NCBI GenBank assembly: GCA_938015295.1
Contig: CALLQB010000023.1
Location: forward strand, 62,001-126,000
Direction: 5' to 3'
Source: an uncultured Acidimicrobiales bacterium
GTDB taxonomy: Bacteria; Actinomycetota; Acidimicrobiia; Acidimicrobiales; SHLQ01
DNA length: 64,000 nt
The notes beneath the pieces were generated by a model. It saw only the letters and a program-made list of their open reading frames with translations, was not told the origin of the DNA and did no database searches. Shown here one piece after another: positions 40,998 through 49,648 of the stretch. Position numbers and translations under genes: made by a program. Position 1 is the first letter of the stretch. Each line of letters begins with the position of its first letter.

Positions 40998-42331
40998 GCC
41001 CCGACGAGTACGCATCACTCGATGCAACAGACCTCGCCGCACTCATCAGCGAGGGTGAGACGAGCCCTCAACAAATCGCCGACGCAGCCGCCGCGAGGCA
41101 TCGATCGACCCACGAACAGATCAATGCTGTCGTCGAATGGTACGACGACCCCAGTGGCGTCCAAGCCGGTGGCGAGACCGGCCCGCTCGCTGGCGTGCCC
41201 TTTCTTCGTAAGGACTACGGTTCGGCCGAAGCTGGTCGCCTGGTCGAGATGGGTAGCCGGTTGGCTGCGGGCAATCGTGCGGCCGAAACCGGCATCTTTG
41301 TCCAACGGTTGCGCAGCGCAGGCGTACAGATCATGGGCCGTTCGACCGTTCCGGAATTCATTCAGCATGGAACAACAGAGTCGATCGCTCAGGGCATCAC
41401 CCGAAACCCGCACAATCCAAACTTTTCGGCTGGCGGATCTTCGGGCGGATCCGGAGCAGCGGTGGCAGCAGGGGTCGTTCCTGTCGCCCACGCCAGCGAT
41501 TGTGCTGGTTCGATTCGAATCCCTGCGGCAGCGTGCGGCTTGGTCGGTCTGAAGCCCGGACGACGCCGTGTGCCCTGGGAGTCGGGCGGCTGGGATGGTC
41601 TCGCCGAGGAGTTCGTTCTCACCCGTTCACTTCGCGATGCGGTCACGTGCCTCGACGTGCTGGGCGACGGTGACTATCTCCCCGCACTAGAGCGCCCGAC
41701 CCGTATTGCACTCTCGACTCAGCATTGGGCGGGCGCACCCCACGTCGTTGACCCCGACGTCGTGGCAGCCGTCGAAAGCGCAGCCCACAAGTTGTCAGCG
41801 TTCGGCCACGACATCACCCCTATCGCCGCACCCGTCGACAACGAACTCTTAGGCACCACGTGGCATACGCTTTTTAGCCGGTACGTGGCCGCCGACGCAC
41901 AACGGGTCGCCGCTGCTGCAGGCCGATCACTCGATGCTTCGATGCTCGAGCCGGTCACGCTCGCAGTCCTCGAAGCTGTCGACGCGCTCACCGATGCCGA
42001 TGTCGTGACCGCGCTAACGAATCGTGCTCTGATTACCGCTGATCTGCAGAAGGCGATGAGCACATTCGATGTACTCATCACACCGACCCTTGCCCAAGCA
42101 GAGATCCCGTTTAGGTATGTCGATGGTGTACACCCGACCCTCGACGAGTACCTCGATCGCAACGACCAGATCATGCCTTTTAGCTATCTGTTCAACGTTT
42201 CTGGGTGGCCTGCACTGTCTATCCCGGTCGGAACAACAGACAACGGGATTCCCATCGGCATGCAACTAGCCGGCCCGCAAGGAAGCGAGCGTCAGCTGCT
42301 CGACCTCGCCGGGCAGCTACACCAGCTCTGA
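40994..42331 (+). CDS. Amidase-signature hydrolase (second of two)
   Basis: 445 residues from ATG 40994, which overlaps the monooxygenase stop by 4 bases (ATGA). The triad is Lys in VPFLRKDYGS, cis-Ser in SAGGSSGGSGAAVAAG and nucleophile Ser in SDCAGSIRIPAAACG. It differs clearly from the first amidase, so this is not a recent duplication. Translational coupling to the monooxygenase makes it the better candidate for hydrolysing the amide product (IaaH-like if the substrate is indole-3-acetamide). The other amidase may act on a related compound. A long open frame runs upstream through the monooxygenase gene and is an artefact. Confidence 0.9.
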   Translation: MSPDEYASLDATDLAALISEGETSPQQIADAAAARHRSTHEQINAVVEWYDDPSGVQAGGETGPLAGVPFLRKDYGSAEAGRLVEMGSRLAAGNRAAETGIFVQRLRSAGVQIMGRSTVPEFIQHGTTESIAQGITRNPHNPNFSAGGSSGGSGAAVAAGVVPVAHASDCAGSIRIPAAACGLVGLKPGRRRVPWESGGWDGLAEEFVLTRSLRDAVTCLDVLGDGDYLPALERPTRIALSTQHWAGAPHVVDPDVVAAVESAAHKLSAFGHDITPIAAPVDNELLGTTWHTLFSRYVAADAQRVAAAAGRSLDASMLEPVTLAVLEAVDALTDADVVTALTNRALITADLQKAMSTFDVLITPTLAQAEIPFRYVDGVHPTLDEYLDRNDQIMPFSYLFNVSGWPALSIPVGTTDNGIPIGMQLAGPQGSERQLLDLAGQLHQL

Positions 42332-42374
42332 AAGATTTGGGGAAGGTTGTGCGGCCCTGTTGGGTTTCGGGCGC

Positions 42375-43769
42375 ATGACTGATGTAGTAACCAACCAGAA
42401 TTCGAGTGCCGAAACCATCGCTGTCGACGTGGTCGTCATCGGCCTTGGACCAGCAGGCGAGACCGTAGGCGGCCAACTCGCCGAGGCCGGCCTTAACGTT
42501 GTCGGTATTGAAGGCAGTTTGGTCGGCGGCGAATGCCCCTACTGGGGTTGTGTGCCAAGCAAGATGATGATTCGTGCCGCCGACCTGCTTGCCGAAAGCC
42601 GGCGGGTATCGGCCCTTGCGGGCACTTCGACCACCACCCCTGACTGGGGCCCCGTTGCCCAACGGATTCGCGAACAAGCAACCGACAACTGGGACGACAC
42701 TGTCGCTGTCGACCGCTTCGTCGGCAAGGGCGGCACCTTCGTTCGTGGCTACGCAACGATCACGGCACCAAACACTGTCGAGGTCAACGGCGATACCTAT
42801 GTGGCCACGAGGGGGATCGTTGTCGCAACGGGCACTCTCGCGGCTGTTCCACCAATTCCGGGCCTTGCCGATACGCCGTACTGGACCAACCACCACATTG
42901 TCGAAACCAAAGAGCTGCCCTCGTCGCTCATCGTGCTCGGCGGCGGCGCCATCGGCTCCGAGCTGGCCCAAGTGATGGCCCGCTTTGGTGTGACGGTCAC
43001 CGTGATTGAGGGCGCTGAACGTCTCCTTCCCCGAAACGAGCCGGAAGCAGGTCGTGTTCTCGAGACGGTTTTCGCCAACGAAGGCATCGGAGTCCTCACC
43101 GGCCAGTTCGCGCAAGAGGTGTCGTTCGCCGACGAACACTTCACCGTCCGGATGCCCGATGGCACGGAAGTTACGGGCGAAAAACTGTTGGTCGCTACGG
43201 GACGACGTACCTTCCTCAAAGAATTGGGTGTTTCCTCACTTGGTATTGACGACAGCAAACCGTTCTTCGAAGTCGACGATCATCAACGGGTTACCCATGG
43301 CGTTTGGGCGGTCGGCGATATCGCTGGCGATGGGCAGTTCACCCACCTTGCAACACGACAGGCCGCGGTAGCTGCCGCCGACATCCTCGGTAACGAGATC
43401 GAACCGCTGAACCTTGCCGCGCTGTCGGCCGTCACCTTCACCGACCCCGAGGTTGGCGCTGTTGGCCTGACCGAGGCCGAAGCCCGCGACCGGGGTATCT
43501 CGGTGGCCGTTGCGTTCAAAGAGGTGGGCCACACCGCTCGGGGTTGGTTGCACTCGGTCGGCAACGAGGGTTTCATCAAGATCATCGTCGACACCGATCG
43601 CGATGTGGTCGTGGGTGCAACTTCAGTCGGACCAACCGGAGGCGAGGTACTTGGCCTGCTTTCCTTGGCCGTCCACGCCCAGGTGCCGGTGCGCACCCTC
43701 CGTTCGATGATCTATGCGTACCCAACGTTCCACAAAGGCATCGAGGACGCACTAAACGAACTCAACTAA
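42375..43769 (+). CDS. Pyridine nucleotide-disulfide oxidoreductase (mercuric reductase-like)
   Basis: A 464-residue flavoprotein with FAD motif VVVIGLGPAGETVGG, redox-active disulfide GGECPYWGCVPSK (CxxxxC), NAD(P) motif LIVLGGGAIGSELAQ, second FAD block GVWAVGDIAGDG, and dimerisation domain AVTFTDPEVGAVGLTE...YAYPTFHKG. The active-site segment reads CPYWGC rather than CLNVGC of lipoamide dehydrogenase, and the C-terminal HxxxxE pair of that enzyme is not obvious. This resembles the actinobacterial mercuric-reductase-like group of uncertain substrate. There is no mer operon. ATG 42375 is chosen over TTG 42360. A strong hairpin follows. Confidence 0.88.
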   Translation: MTDVVTNQNSSAETIAVDVVVIGLGPAGETVGGQLAEAGLNVVGIEGSLVGGECPYWGCVPSKMMIRAADLLAESRRVSALAGTSTTTPDWGPVAQRIREQATDNWDDTVAVDRFVGKGGTFVRGYATITAPNTVEVNGDTYVATRGIVVATGTLAAVPPIPGLADTPYWTNHHIVETKELPSSLIVLGGGAIGSELAQVMARFGVTVTVIEGAERLLPRNEPEAGRVLETVFANEGIGVLTGQFAQEVSFADEHFTVRMPDGTEVTGEKLLVATGRRTFLKELGVSSLGIDDSKPFFEVDDHQRVTHGVWAVGDIAGDGQFTHLATRQAAVAAADILGNEIEPLNLAALSAVTFTDPEVGAVGLTEAEARDRGISVAVAFKEVGHTARGWLHSVGNEGFIKIIVDTDRDVVVGATSVGPTGGEVLGLLSLAVHAQVPVRTLRSMIYAYPTFHKGIEDALNELN

Positions 43770-43777
43770 CCGAAATT

Positions 43778-43815
43778 TTGTTGTAGAGCGACCGAAAACG
43801 GTCGCTCTACAACAA
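43778..43815. terminator. 17-base-stem hairpin between convergent genes
   Basis: A perfect 17-base stem (43778-43794 with 43799-43815) closes an AAAA loop 8 bases after the oxidoreductase stop and 8 bases before the stop of the opposite gene. The symmetry suits a bidirectional terminator. T-runs outside the stem are weak on both strands. Confidence 0.75.
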
Positions 43816-43823
43816 CAGAACAG

Positions 43824-45095
43824 CTAGATCTGGGGGACGGTGCGTTCGAAGCCTTCGGGCAGAAAGAGTTCGCGGGCTGGCAGCGGCGAGAACCTGGCCA
43901 CCAACAGACCGGGGAACGACTGCGATCGGTCTCGCATGAGTACCACCGAATCGTTGTAGAACGTTCTGGCACCAGCGATGCGGTTCTCGGTGTCGGCCAA
44001 ATCTGCCTGCACTTGTCGAAACGGTTCGCTCGTTTGTAGAGCCGGGGTCGCTTCTATCGTCGCCAGGATTTTGCGCAGCGTCGCTGTTTGGGTGGTCGCG
44101 GTGGCAGACGCGTCGGCGACCTCAGATGCCTTTGGCAGCGACGCACGCTCTGCGGTCACCGCTTCGAGCACCGCTCGTTCGTGCTCGACATGCGCGCCAA
44201 TCACCGATGCAAGGCTCGGAATGAGGGCGGCCCGGCGCTCAAGCTGCACGTCGATGAGGCTCCATGCTCGCCTGGCAGCCTGGCCAACCACTCGAAGCCG
44301 ATTATGCGTGACGATCCACAACGCAACAAGGAGGCCGACGACGGCAACCAGCACTCCGGGAAGCCAAGCAGCGACCTGGTCGCGATCGGTGAAGGCCAAC
44401 AGGTTTGCGCCCACCATCGCCGCAGCGAACACCAGCAGCAGCAAACCGACACCAAATCCAAGATTGCCAGTATGGGAGGACTCAGGTTTTGTTGACACCA
44501 GGAACGGCCCGTCGTCGCCGTCCGCCAAATACGGGATCGACGTCGCCGGGTCGAGCATCGCCGTTGCAGCGACAAACAATTCGTCGCCAATCGCGATGCC
44601 TTCTTCGGTCTCGCGGTAGCGGCCAGTGCGGTTATCGCCCAGCTTCGCGAAGAACCCTCGATCATCGTCGCGTTTGAACGTCTCACGATAGAACCCGCGC
44701 ACGACCAGCTTGGCGCCTTCGACAGCAACACCGACCGTCCCGCTCTCGTCGACAACATCGACCCACGGAAGCTTTGCCCCATACCGTTCGATTTCGTGCC
44801 ACTCCTCGTACGTCTCGGTGCGGGTGCTCGATCGGCCGTTGCTGTCGGTCTCGGTGACGGTTCGAGTGTGGGTGCGTTCTTCTTCTTGCCAGTACTCCCA
44901 CACCACCGAGGCGGTCTGGGTGCGGTGCGATATCAAAGGCTCAGCCGCAGACGCCCGACCCACAACTTGATTATGTCCGGCGAACACCGCAGCTGCCGGC
45001 GTGGTTGGTTGGTCGACGTACACACGTCGACGCCGGTCGAGCAGCCACGCGCCAAGCGCAGCAAACACTCCAATAGCCCCGACTACTATCGCCAT
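43824..45095 (-). CDS. GIDE-LemA fusion membrane protein
   Basis: 423 residues. An N-terminal membrane segment is followed by a cytoplasmic or exposed domain (about 35-200) with the pattern AGHNQVVGRASAAEPL...SVVWEYWQEEE...GAKLVVRGF, fitting the GIDE/MUL1-type domain found in membrane E3 ligases and in prokaryotic relatives. Two membrane segments (about 215-265) then lead into a LemA domain (RAWSLIDVQLERRAALIPSLASVIGAH...RTFYNDSVVLMRDRSQSFPG). The RING finger of eukaryotic MUL1 is absent. Prokaryotic GIDE-LemA fusions are known but unassigned; an envelope stress role is inference. Confidence 0.85.
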   Translation of the reverse strand: MAIVVGAIGVFAALGAWLLDRRRRVYVDQPTTPAAAVFAGHNQVVGRASAAEPLISHRTQTASVVWEYWQEEERTHTRTVTETDSNGRSSTRTETYEEWHEIERYGAKLPWVDVVDESGTVGVAVEGAKLVVRGFYRETFKRDDDRGFFAKLGDNRTGRYRETEEGIAIGDELFVAATAMLDPATSIPYLADGDDGPFLVSTKPESSHTGNLGFGVGLLLLVFAAAMVGANLLAFTDRDQVAAWLPGVLVAVVGLLVALWIVTHNRLRVVGQAARRAWSLIDVQLERRAALIPSLASVIGAHVEHERAVLEAVTAERASLPKASEVADASATATTQTATLRKILATIEATPALQTSEPFRQVQADLADTENRIAGARTFYNDSVVLMRDRSQSFPGLLVARFSPLPARELFLPEGFERTVPQI

Positions 45096-45132
45096 AGCGA
45101 GACCTTACCGCCCGACTCCGTAACTCGAACCG

Positions 45133-46263
45133 CTACTCGCCGACCCGTATCCGCCCGCTTCCGCCCCTAAACAACACATCGTTGTAGGCCTCGTAAGGGC
45201 CAAGCCGTTCGCTGAGTTCGGGCCGGTGAAAGCTCAGATACACCGCTCGTCGTCCCGGTCCGGCCGACGTCGGTGGCGGCGCAACGTGCCAGGTATGCCC
45301 CATATGCACGGTCAGATCTCCGGGCTGAGTATCGATGGCAAAGGTCTGCCAGTCGCGTTGTGGTCGGCCACCCACCAAGGCGGTGTTGGTCGAGCCCGGA
45401 AGAAAATGCACCTGTCCCGTTTCAGCATTCGCCGCATCAAGTTGCACACCGACGTTCATGCCGGGACACAACAGGTCGTGGCCTCCATTGCCGCAATCGG
45501 TATGCCACGGAAGATCCGCCAAGCCCTTGGTGACATTGTGATACTTGATGACGACGGAGTGGCCATCGCTGTTGCGGTCCTGACACACCAGCCCGACTCC
45601 GGGCAAGGCTCCGACTCGCAAAACACGTTCGTCGGTGGTCAGCGAGTCGATCTTGGCCGACTGGTCGCTGAGGTAGTTGACCCGGCAGCACACCTCACTT
45701 CCGTCGGCCAACGTTGCCCACCACGACCGGCCATCGTCGGGGGCCGCTTTCGCCTTTGCCACCTCGACATCAGCACGCATCGTGTCGATCTCGTCTGCGG
45801 TGAACACGTTTGCAACGTGGAGAAACCCGTAGGCATCTAAAGCCGCCGCCATTTCCGCATCAGAATCTTCGAGAGTAAACCGGCGCGGCGGCGCAAACGG
45901 CACGTCAGGCGGAACGTAGATGGGGTGATCGAAGTAGAGGTGCTTCAGTGCGGCATCCCAGGCGGCCATCTCGTTGAACGAACCTTTGGCGAGGGTTGCT
46001 TGTTCGGTAAGGAGAAGCGAGATCATTCCCGAGATCTGGGCGGCAAAGTCAGCCCAAGCCGCCGCATCGGTGGCGACGATGCAGCCGGCGTTTGCTCCGT
46101 CGACCACTTCGATATTCTCGCCATCTCGGCGATAGGTGGCGGCCGACCCATCACCGAGCTGAAACGCGAACGACGCCCCCTCTGGCACTGCAGAACCAAG
46201 GTCCGCCAAGCGAGGGTCGGTCTTTAACGCTGCGTGAAACTCGGCAAACGATAGGTCGTTCAT
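45133..46263 (-). CDS. Phytanoyl-CoA dioxygenase (PhyH) family protein
   Basis: 376 residues from ATG 46263. The C-terminal two-thirds is a PhyH-type iron(II)/2-oxoglutarate oxygenase: VIKYHN..., LPWHTDCGNGGHDLL with the HxD iron ligands, DGSTN-like VHFLPGSTNTALV, and LTVHMGHTWHVAPPPTSAGPGRRAVYLSF with the distal His and the 2-oxoglutarate-binding Arg. The first 110 residues form a separate domain with an SCP2-like look (FAFQLGDGSAATYRRDG...IVATDAAAWADFA). The substrate could be a lipid bound by that domain; that is inference. A REP-like element lies in its upstream region. Confidence 0.85.
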   Translation of the reverse strand: MNDLSFAEFHAALKTDPRLADLGSAVPEGASFAFQLGDGSAATYRRDGENIEVVDGANAGCIVATDAAAWADFAAQISGMISLLLTEQATLAKGSFNEMAAWDAALKHLYFDHPIYVPPDVPFAPPRRFTLEDSDAEMAAALDAYGFLHVANVFTADEIDTMRADVEVAKAKAAPDDGRSWWATLADGSEVCCRVNYLSDQSAKIDSLTTDERVLRVGALPGVGLVCQDRNSDGHSVVIKYHNVTKGLADLPWHTDCGNGGHDLLCPGMNVGVQLDAANAETGQVHFLPGSTNTALVGGRPQRDWQTFAIDTQPGDLTVHMGHTWHVAPPPTSAGPGRRAVYLSFHRPELSERLGPYEAYNDVLFRGGSGRIRVGE

Positions 46264-46312
46264 TGCCTGATTCTGCCGGGCCGGCACCACACACACAAGA
46301 GTTCGCAACACC

Positions 46313-46362
46313 AAGGGGTCAGGCACCTAAAGTGCCTGACCCCTTAAGTGCCTGACCCCTTT
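46313..46362. repeat. REP-like palindromic element, copy 1
   Basis: An arm AAGGGGTCAGGCAC (46313-46326) is followed by two copies of its complement GTGCCTGACCCCTT (46332-46345, 46348-46361). The first arm can pair with either copy. It lies in the gap between the divergent PhyH and peroxidase genes. A second copy is at 51082-51132. Confidence 0.9.
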
Positions 46363-46456
46363 CGTGCTTCTTGTCGTTTTCTTGTCAGTCGTCTGACACA
46401 ACCTTGCGACCAAAAATGGACGGTGAAGTTCCACCCCTAACTCCAAGGAGCTTCAC

Positions 46457-48157
46457 ATGCCTTCCACAAATCCCCCCTTCGCTACACCGCCCGACGAGTC
46501 CAATGGTGCCGAAGTCGACACGCCCTCAGCCCGACCGAGTAGACGAATGGTGCTTGGCGGGCTTGGTGTCGGAGCGGCGGCACTTGGGGCGCCGAGCATC
46601 GCCTCAGCAGCCGGACGGCGACGACAAGGCGACCGGCGCGGCGACAGGCGTGGTGGTACCCGCGACGTCGTCGCCCCCGATGCATCGACAGCGGTGCCTT
46701 CGAATCAACTGACGCAGGCCGACCAGCCTCCTGCTCGCTTCAGTCGACTCTTCAACGATCACCCGCCGTTCGAAGCAGCCGACGACGAGCTGCGAGAGAT
46801 GTTGGCCGAACTCGGACGCCCAGGCGGAATCCTCGATGCGAATGACCCTCTTGAGGTCGGCCCCGTCCGGCTCATTACCGAGTTGGAGCACAGCGAGAAC
46901 AACCCGAACAACAGCACCCACACCGCTGGCATCACCTTCCTGGGCCAGTTTCTCGATCACGACATCACGAGCGATGCTGGCTCAACGCTCGGCCGCCCCA
47001 TGTCGCTGCGTCGCAGCACCAACACCCGCTCGGCAAAACTCGACCTCGACAGTGTGTATGGCGGTGGGCCCGACGAAACACCCGACCTCTACTCCGACGA
47101 GGACGAGTTCAAACTACGGGTCGAAAGCGGCGGTCTGTTCGAGGACTTACCTCGCGATAGCGAAGGGGTGGCCATCATCGGCGACCCTCGAAACGACGAA
47201 AACCTCATGATTTCCGGGCTTCACGCGAGCTTCCTGTTGTTTCACAACGCCGTGCTCGACCGAGTCCGAGCGGGCAATCTTCGCGACCGGGCAGCCTTTG
47301 AGGAAGCGCAGCGTCTTGTCAGGTGGCACTACCAATACATCGTTGTCAACGAAGTACTCCCGCAGTTCGTTGGACAAGACATGGTCGACAGCGTGCTTGC
47401 CAACGGACCGCAGCACTACACCTCACCGCAAGCCCAGATCCCTGTCGAGTTTCAGACATCGGCCTACCGGTTCGGCCACTCGATGATCCGTCCTTCCTAC
47501 CGAGCCAATCTTGCGGGAGACGATGGCGAGCCGTTCTTCGGCCTGGTTTTCAACCCCGACACTGTCGGCGCTGACAACGGCGACCCCGACGATCTGTCGG
47601 GAGGCCATCGCGCAGCTCGACGCTTCATTGGCTGGCAGACGTTCTTCGACTTTGAAGACGGCGAAGTTAAGCCAAACAAGCTCATCGACACCAAGATCTC
47701 GACTCCGCTGTTTCAGCTTCCGATGGGCACAATCTCGAACCTCCGCGGCGAGCCACTAGGCCCAACATCGCTCGCAACACGAAACCTGCTCCGCCACATC
47801 ACCTGGGGAATCCCGTCAGGGCAACAAGTGGCCGCGACGATGAACGCACCGCAGCTGAGCAATGGCGACCTCGCCGACATCAACGACATCGCACCTCGCC
47901 TCCGCGGCAGCACACCGCTGTGGCTGTACATCCTCCGCGAAGCTGAAGTTCTGGCCCGTGGCGAACACCTAGGCCCAGTCGGGGGCCGCATCGTCGCCGA
48001 AGTCTTCTTGGGCATGCTGCAGCGCGACCCAGCCTCCTACCTCGCTGCCGACCCCTTCTGGCGGCCGACGCTGCCCACAAGGGCGGGCGGAAACGAGTTC
48101 CGGATGGTCGATCTGCTCACGATCGCCGGCGTCGATCCGGACAGCCGTGGCCAATAA
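46457..48157 (+). CDS. Tat-secreted haem peroxidase (animal peroxidase family)
   Basis: 566 residues. A Tat signal (SRRMVLGGLGVGAAALGAPSIASA, about 28-51) is followed by an Arg/Asp-rich linker and an animal-type haem peroxidase domain. The distal His region is ITFLGQFLDHDITSD (His near 167) and the proximal His is in YRFGHSMIRPSY (near 342), with DPRNDENLMISGLHASFLLFHN between. These residues are characteristic of the myeloperoxidase/cyclooxygenase superfamily. It is exported folded, with haem inserted before transport. The substrate is unknown (halide or phenolic). AAGGAG lies 8 bases upstream of ATG 46457. Confidence 0.9.
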   Translation: MPSTNPPFATPPDESNGAEVDTPSARPSRRMVLGGLGVGAAALGAPSIASAAGRRRQGDRRGDRRGGTRDVVAPDASTAVPSNQLTQADQPPARFSRLFNDHPPFEAADDELREMLAELGRPGGILDANDPLEVGPVRLITELEHSENNPNNSTHTAGITFLGQFLDHDITSDAGSTLGRPMSLRRSTNTRSAKLDLDSVYGGGPDETPDLYSDEDEFKLRVESGGLFEDLPRDSEGVAIIGDPRNDENLMISGLHASFLLFHNAVLDRVRAGNLRDRAAFEEAQRLVRWHYQYIVVNEVLPQFVGQDMVDSVLANGPQHYTSPQAQIPVEFQTSAYRFGHSMIRPSYRANLAGDDGEPFFGLVFNPDTVGADNGDPDDLSGGHRAARRFIGWQTFFDFEDGEVKPNKLIDTKISTPLFQLPMGTISNLRGEPLGPTSLATRNLLRHITWGIPSGQQVAATMNAPQLSNGDLADINDIAPRLRGSTPLWLYILREAEVLARGEHLGPVGGRIVAEVFLGMLQRDPASYLAADPFWRPTLPTRAGGNEFRMVDLLTIAGVDPDSRGQ

Positions 48158-48268
48158 AACCGGCACATTCACATCTTTACAAAAGCTTGTCAAAGCGCTG
48201 TAAGTCCTCTTGCACTGCACCGCCAACATGGTTCTTGTCAAGCAAACCCCCAACCCAAAGAAACGAAA

Positions 48269-48823
48269 GTGACAAACACAATGAACCCCCGAAAAGCAAT
48301 CACCACCGCACTTCTCACCGCAGGCCTCATGGTCGGCGGCATCGGCACCGCCCAGGTAGCGTCCGCCCAATACGGCGACGACAGCCCGGCACCAGCAACA
48401 AGCACCGAAGCAGATGTTTCGACCCAAACCAACGGTTCGCAAATCGTGCAGGTACAAGATGAAGCCGAGGACCTGACCGAACAAGAGCAGGATGGCGAAA
48501 CCCGCCACCGTGGCAAGAAGGGTTGCGGCAAGAACTACGAAGCCGTCGCCGAAACCATCGGCATCGAGGTCGATGCGCTCCGCGATGCTCTCGGCAACGG
48601 TCAGTCAATGGCAGATGTCGCTGAGGACAACGGTGTCGACCCACAAACGGTGATCGATGCACTCGTCGCCGACGCTGAAGAGCGTGTCGAAGCCAAAATC
48701 GCTGCAGGCGACATCACCGAAGAAGAAGCCGCCGAGAAGCTCGCCGACAAGGTCGAGAAGATCAACGAACGAGTCTTCGAAGTACGCGATAACAGCTCCA
48801 ACGAGCAGACAGCCGCCGCCTAA
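48269..48823 (+). CDS. Small secreted protein with helical repeats
   Basis: 184 residues from GTG 48269, or 180 from ATG 48281 (MNPRKAIT). A signal peptide ends near VASAQYG. A Thr/Gln/Glu-rich linker is followed by a helical domain (about 85-170) with NYEAVAETIGIEVDALRDAL, MADVAEDNGVDPQTVIDALVA, and EERVEAKIAAGDITEEEAAEKLADK, a pattern seen in hypothetical exported actinobacterial proteins. I know no function. It precedes the first two-component system with a terminator between, and could be its regulated target or sensed component; that is inference. Confidence 0.75.
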   Translation: MTNTMNPRKAITTALLTAGLMVGGIGTAQVASAQYGDDSPAPATSTEADVSTQTNGSQIVQVQDEAEDLTEQEQDGETRHRGKKGCGKNYEAVAETIGIEVDALRDALGNGQSMADVAEDNGVDPQTVIDALVADAEERVEAKIAAGDITEEEAAEKLADKVEKINERVFEVRDNSSNEQTAAA

Positions 48824-48865
48824 GTAGCCTCGCAACGCCAACAAACAACAAGTACTACTGCCCCA

Positions 48866-48907
48866 TGAGGCTCCGAGGTCCCCTCCTCCTCGGAGCCTCA
48901 CGGTAGT
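48866..48907 (+). terminator. Intrinsic terminator after the small secreted protein gene
   Basis: A 13-base perfect stem (48866-48878 with 48888-48900) has a 9-base pyrimidine loop. It is followed by CGGTAGTTTT, giving a short T-run ending at 48910, just before the response regulator start. Confidence 0.8.
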
Positions 48908-48924
48908 TTTCAACAAGAACAATC

Positions 48925-49644
48925 ATGACCAACACCACTGCAACCCCCGCCAACACCCCTATCGCCAAAGTCCTTGTCGCCGAAGACGACCCCGAGATCC
49001 GCACGGCACTCGAACGGATCCTCACGTACGAGGGGTACGCGGTCGAGCTGGCAAATGACGGCGCCGCCGCACTCGAAGCCATCGGCACGACCGAACCAGA
49101 TGTAGTCATTCTCGACGTGATGATGCCCTTCGTCGATGGCTTAACCGTTTGCAAACGCATGCGAGACCGCGGCAACCGCACCCCCGTGCTGATGCTCACC
49201 GCACGCCAGGAACTCTCAGACCGGGTTGCCGGACTCGATGCGGGCGCCGACGACTACCTGGCAAAACCATTTGAACTCGAAGAACTTCTGGCCCGTTTGC
49301 GGGCGCTGCTTCGACGGGCCACCGATTCCTCTGAAGGGCCACTCGTAGTCGGCGATCTCACACTCGACCCGAACCGTCATGAGGTGAAACTCGCCGGCGA
49401 GACCATCGAGCTCACTCGTACCGAGTTCGAAATTCTTCAACTGCTGATGCACAACGAAGGGCTCGTCCTCGAACGCAGCGTCATGTACGACCGCATCTGG
49501 GGGTACGACTTCGAGTCCTCGTCGAGATCGCTCGACGTGCACATCGGCTACCTCCGGCGCAAGCTCGAGGACGGCGGCCACCCGCGCCTCATCGACACCG
49601 TACGCGGCGTCGGATTTGTCATTCGATCCAACAGCGACGCCTGA
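48925..49644 (+). CDS. OmpR/MprA-type response regulator
   Basis: 239 residues. The receiver domain (about 15-130) has EDD20-22, the phosphoacceptor in VVILDVMMPFVDG, Thr in LMLTARQ and Lys in DDYLAKPF. The winged-helix output (about 145-235) has LTRTEFEILQLLM, SRSLDVHIGYLRRKLE and the C-terminal RGVGFVIR. It resembles MprA. The kinase gene starts 4 bases after its stop, so they form one transcription unit; the unit's promoter must lie within or before the terminator region. Confidence 0.94.
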   Translation: MTNTTATPANTPIAKVLVAEDDPEIRTALERILTYEGYAVELANDGAAALEAIGTTEPDVVILDVMMPFVDGLTVCKRMRDRGNRTPVLMLTARQELSDRVAGLDAGADDYLAKPFELEELLARLRALLRRATDSSEGPLVVGDLTLDPNRHEVKLAGETIELTRTEFEILQLLMHNEGLVLERSVMYDRIWGYDFESSSRSLDVHIGYLRRKLEDGGHPRLIDTVRGVGFVIRSNSDA

Positions 49645-49648
49645 CGTC

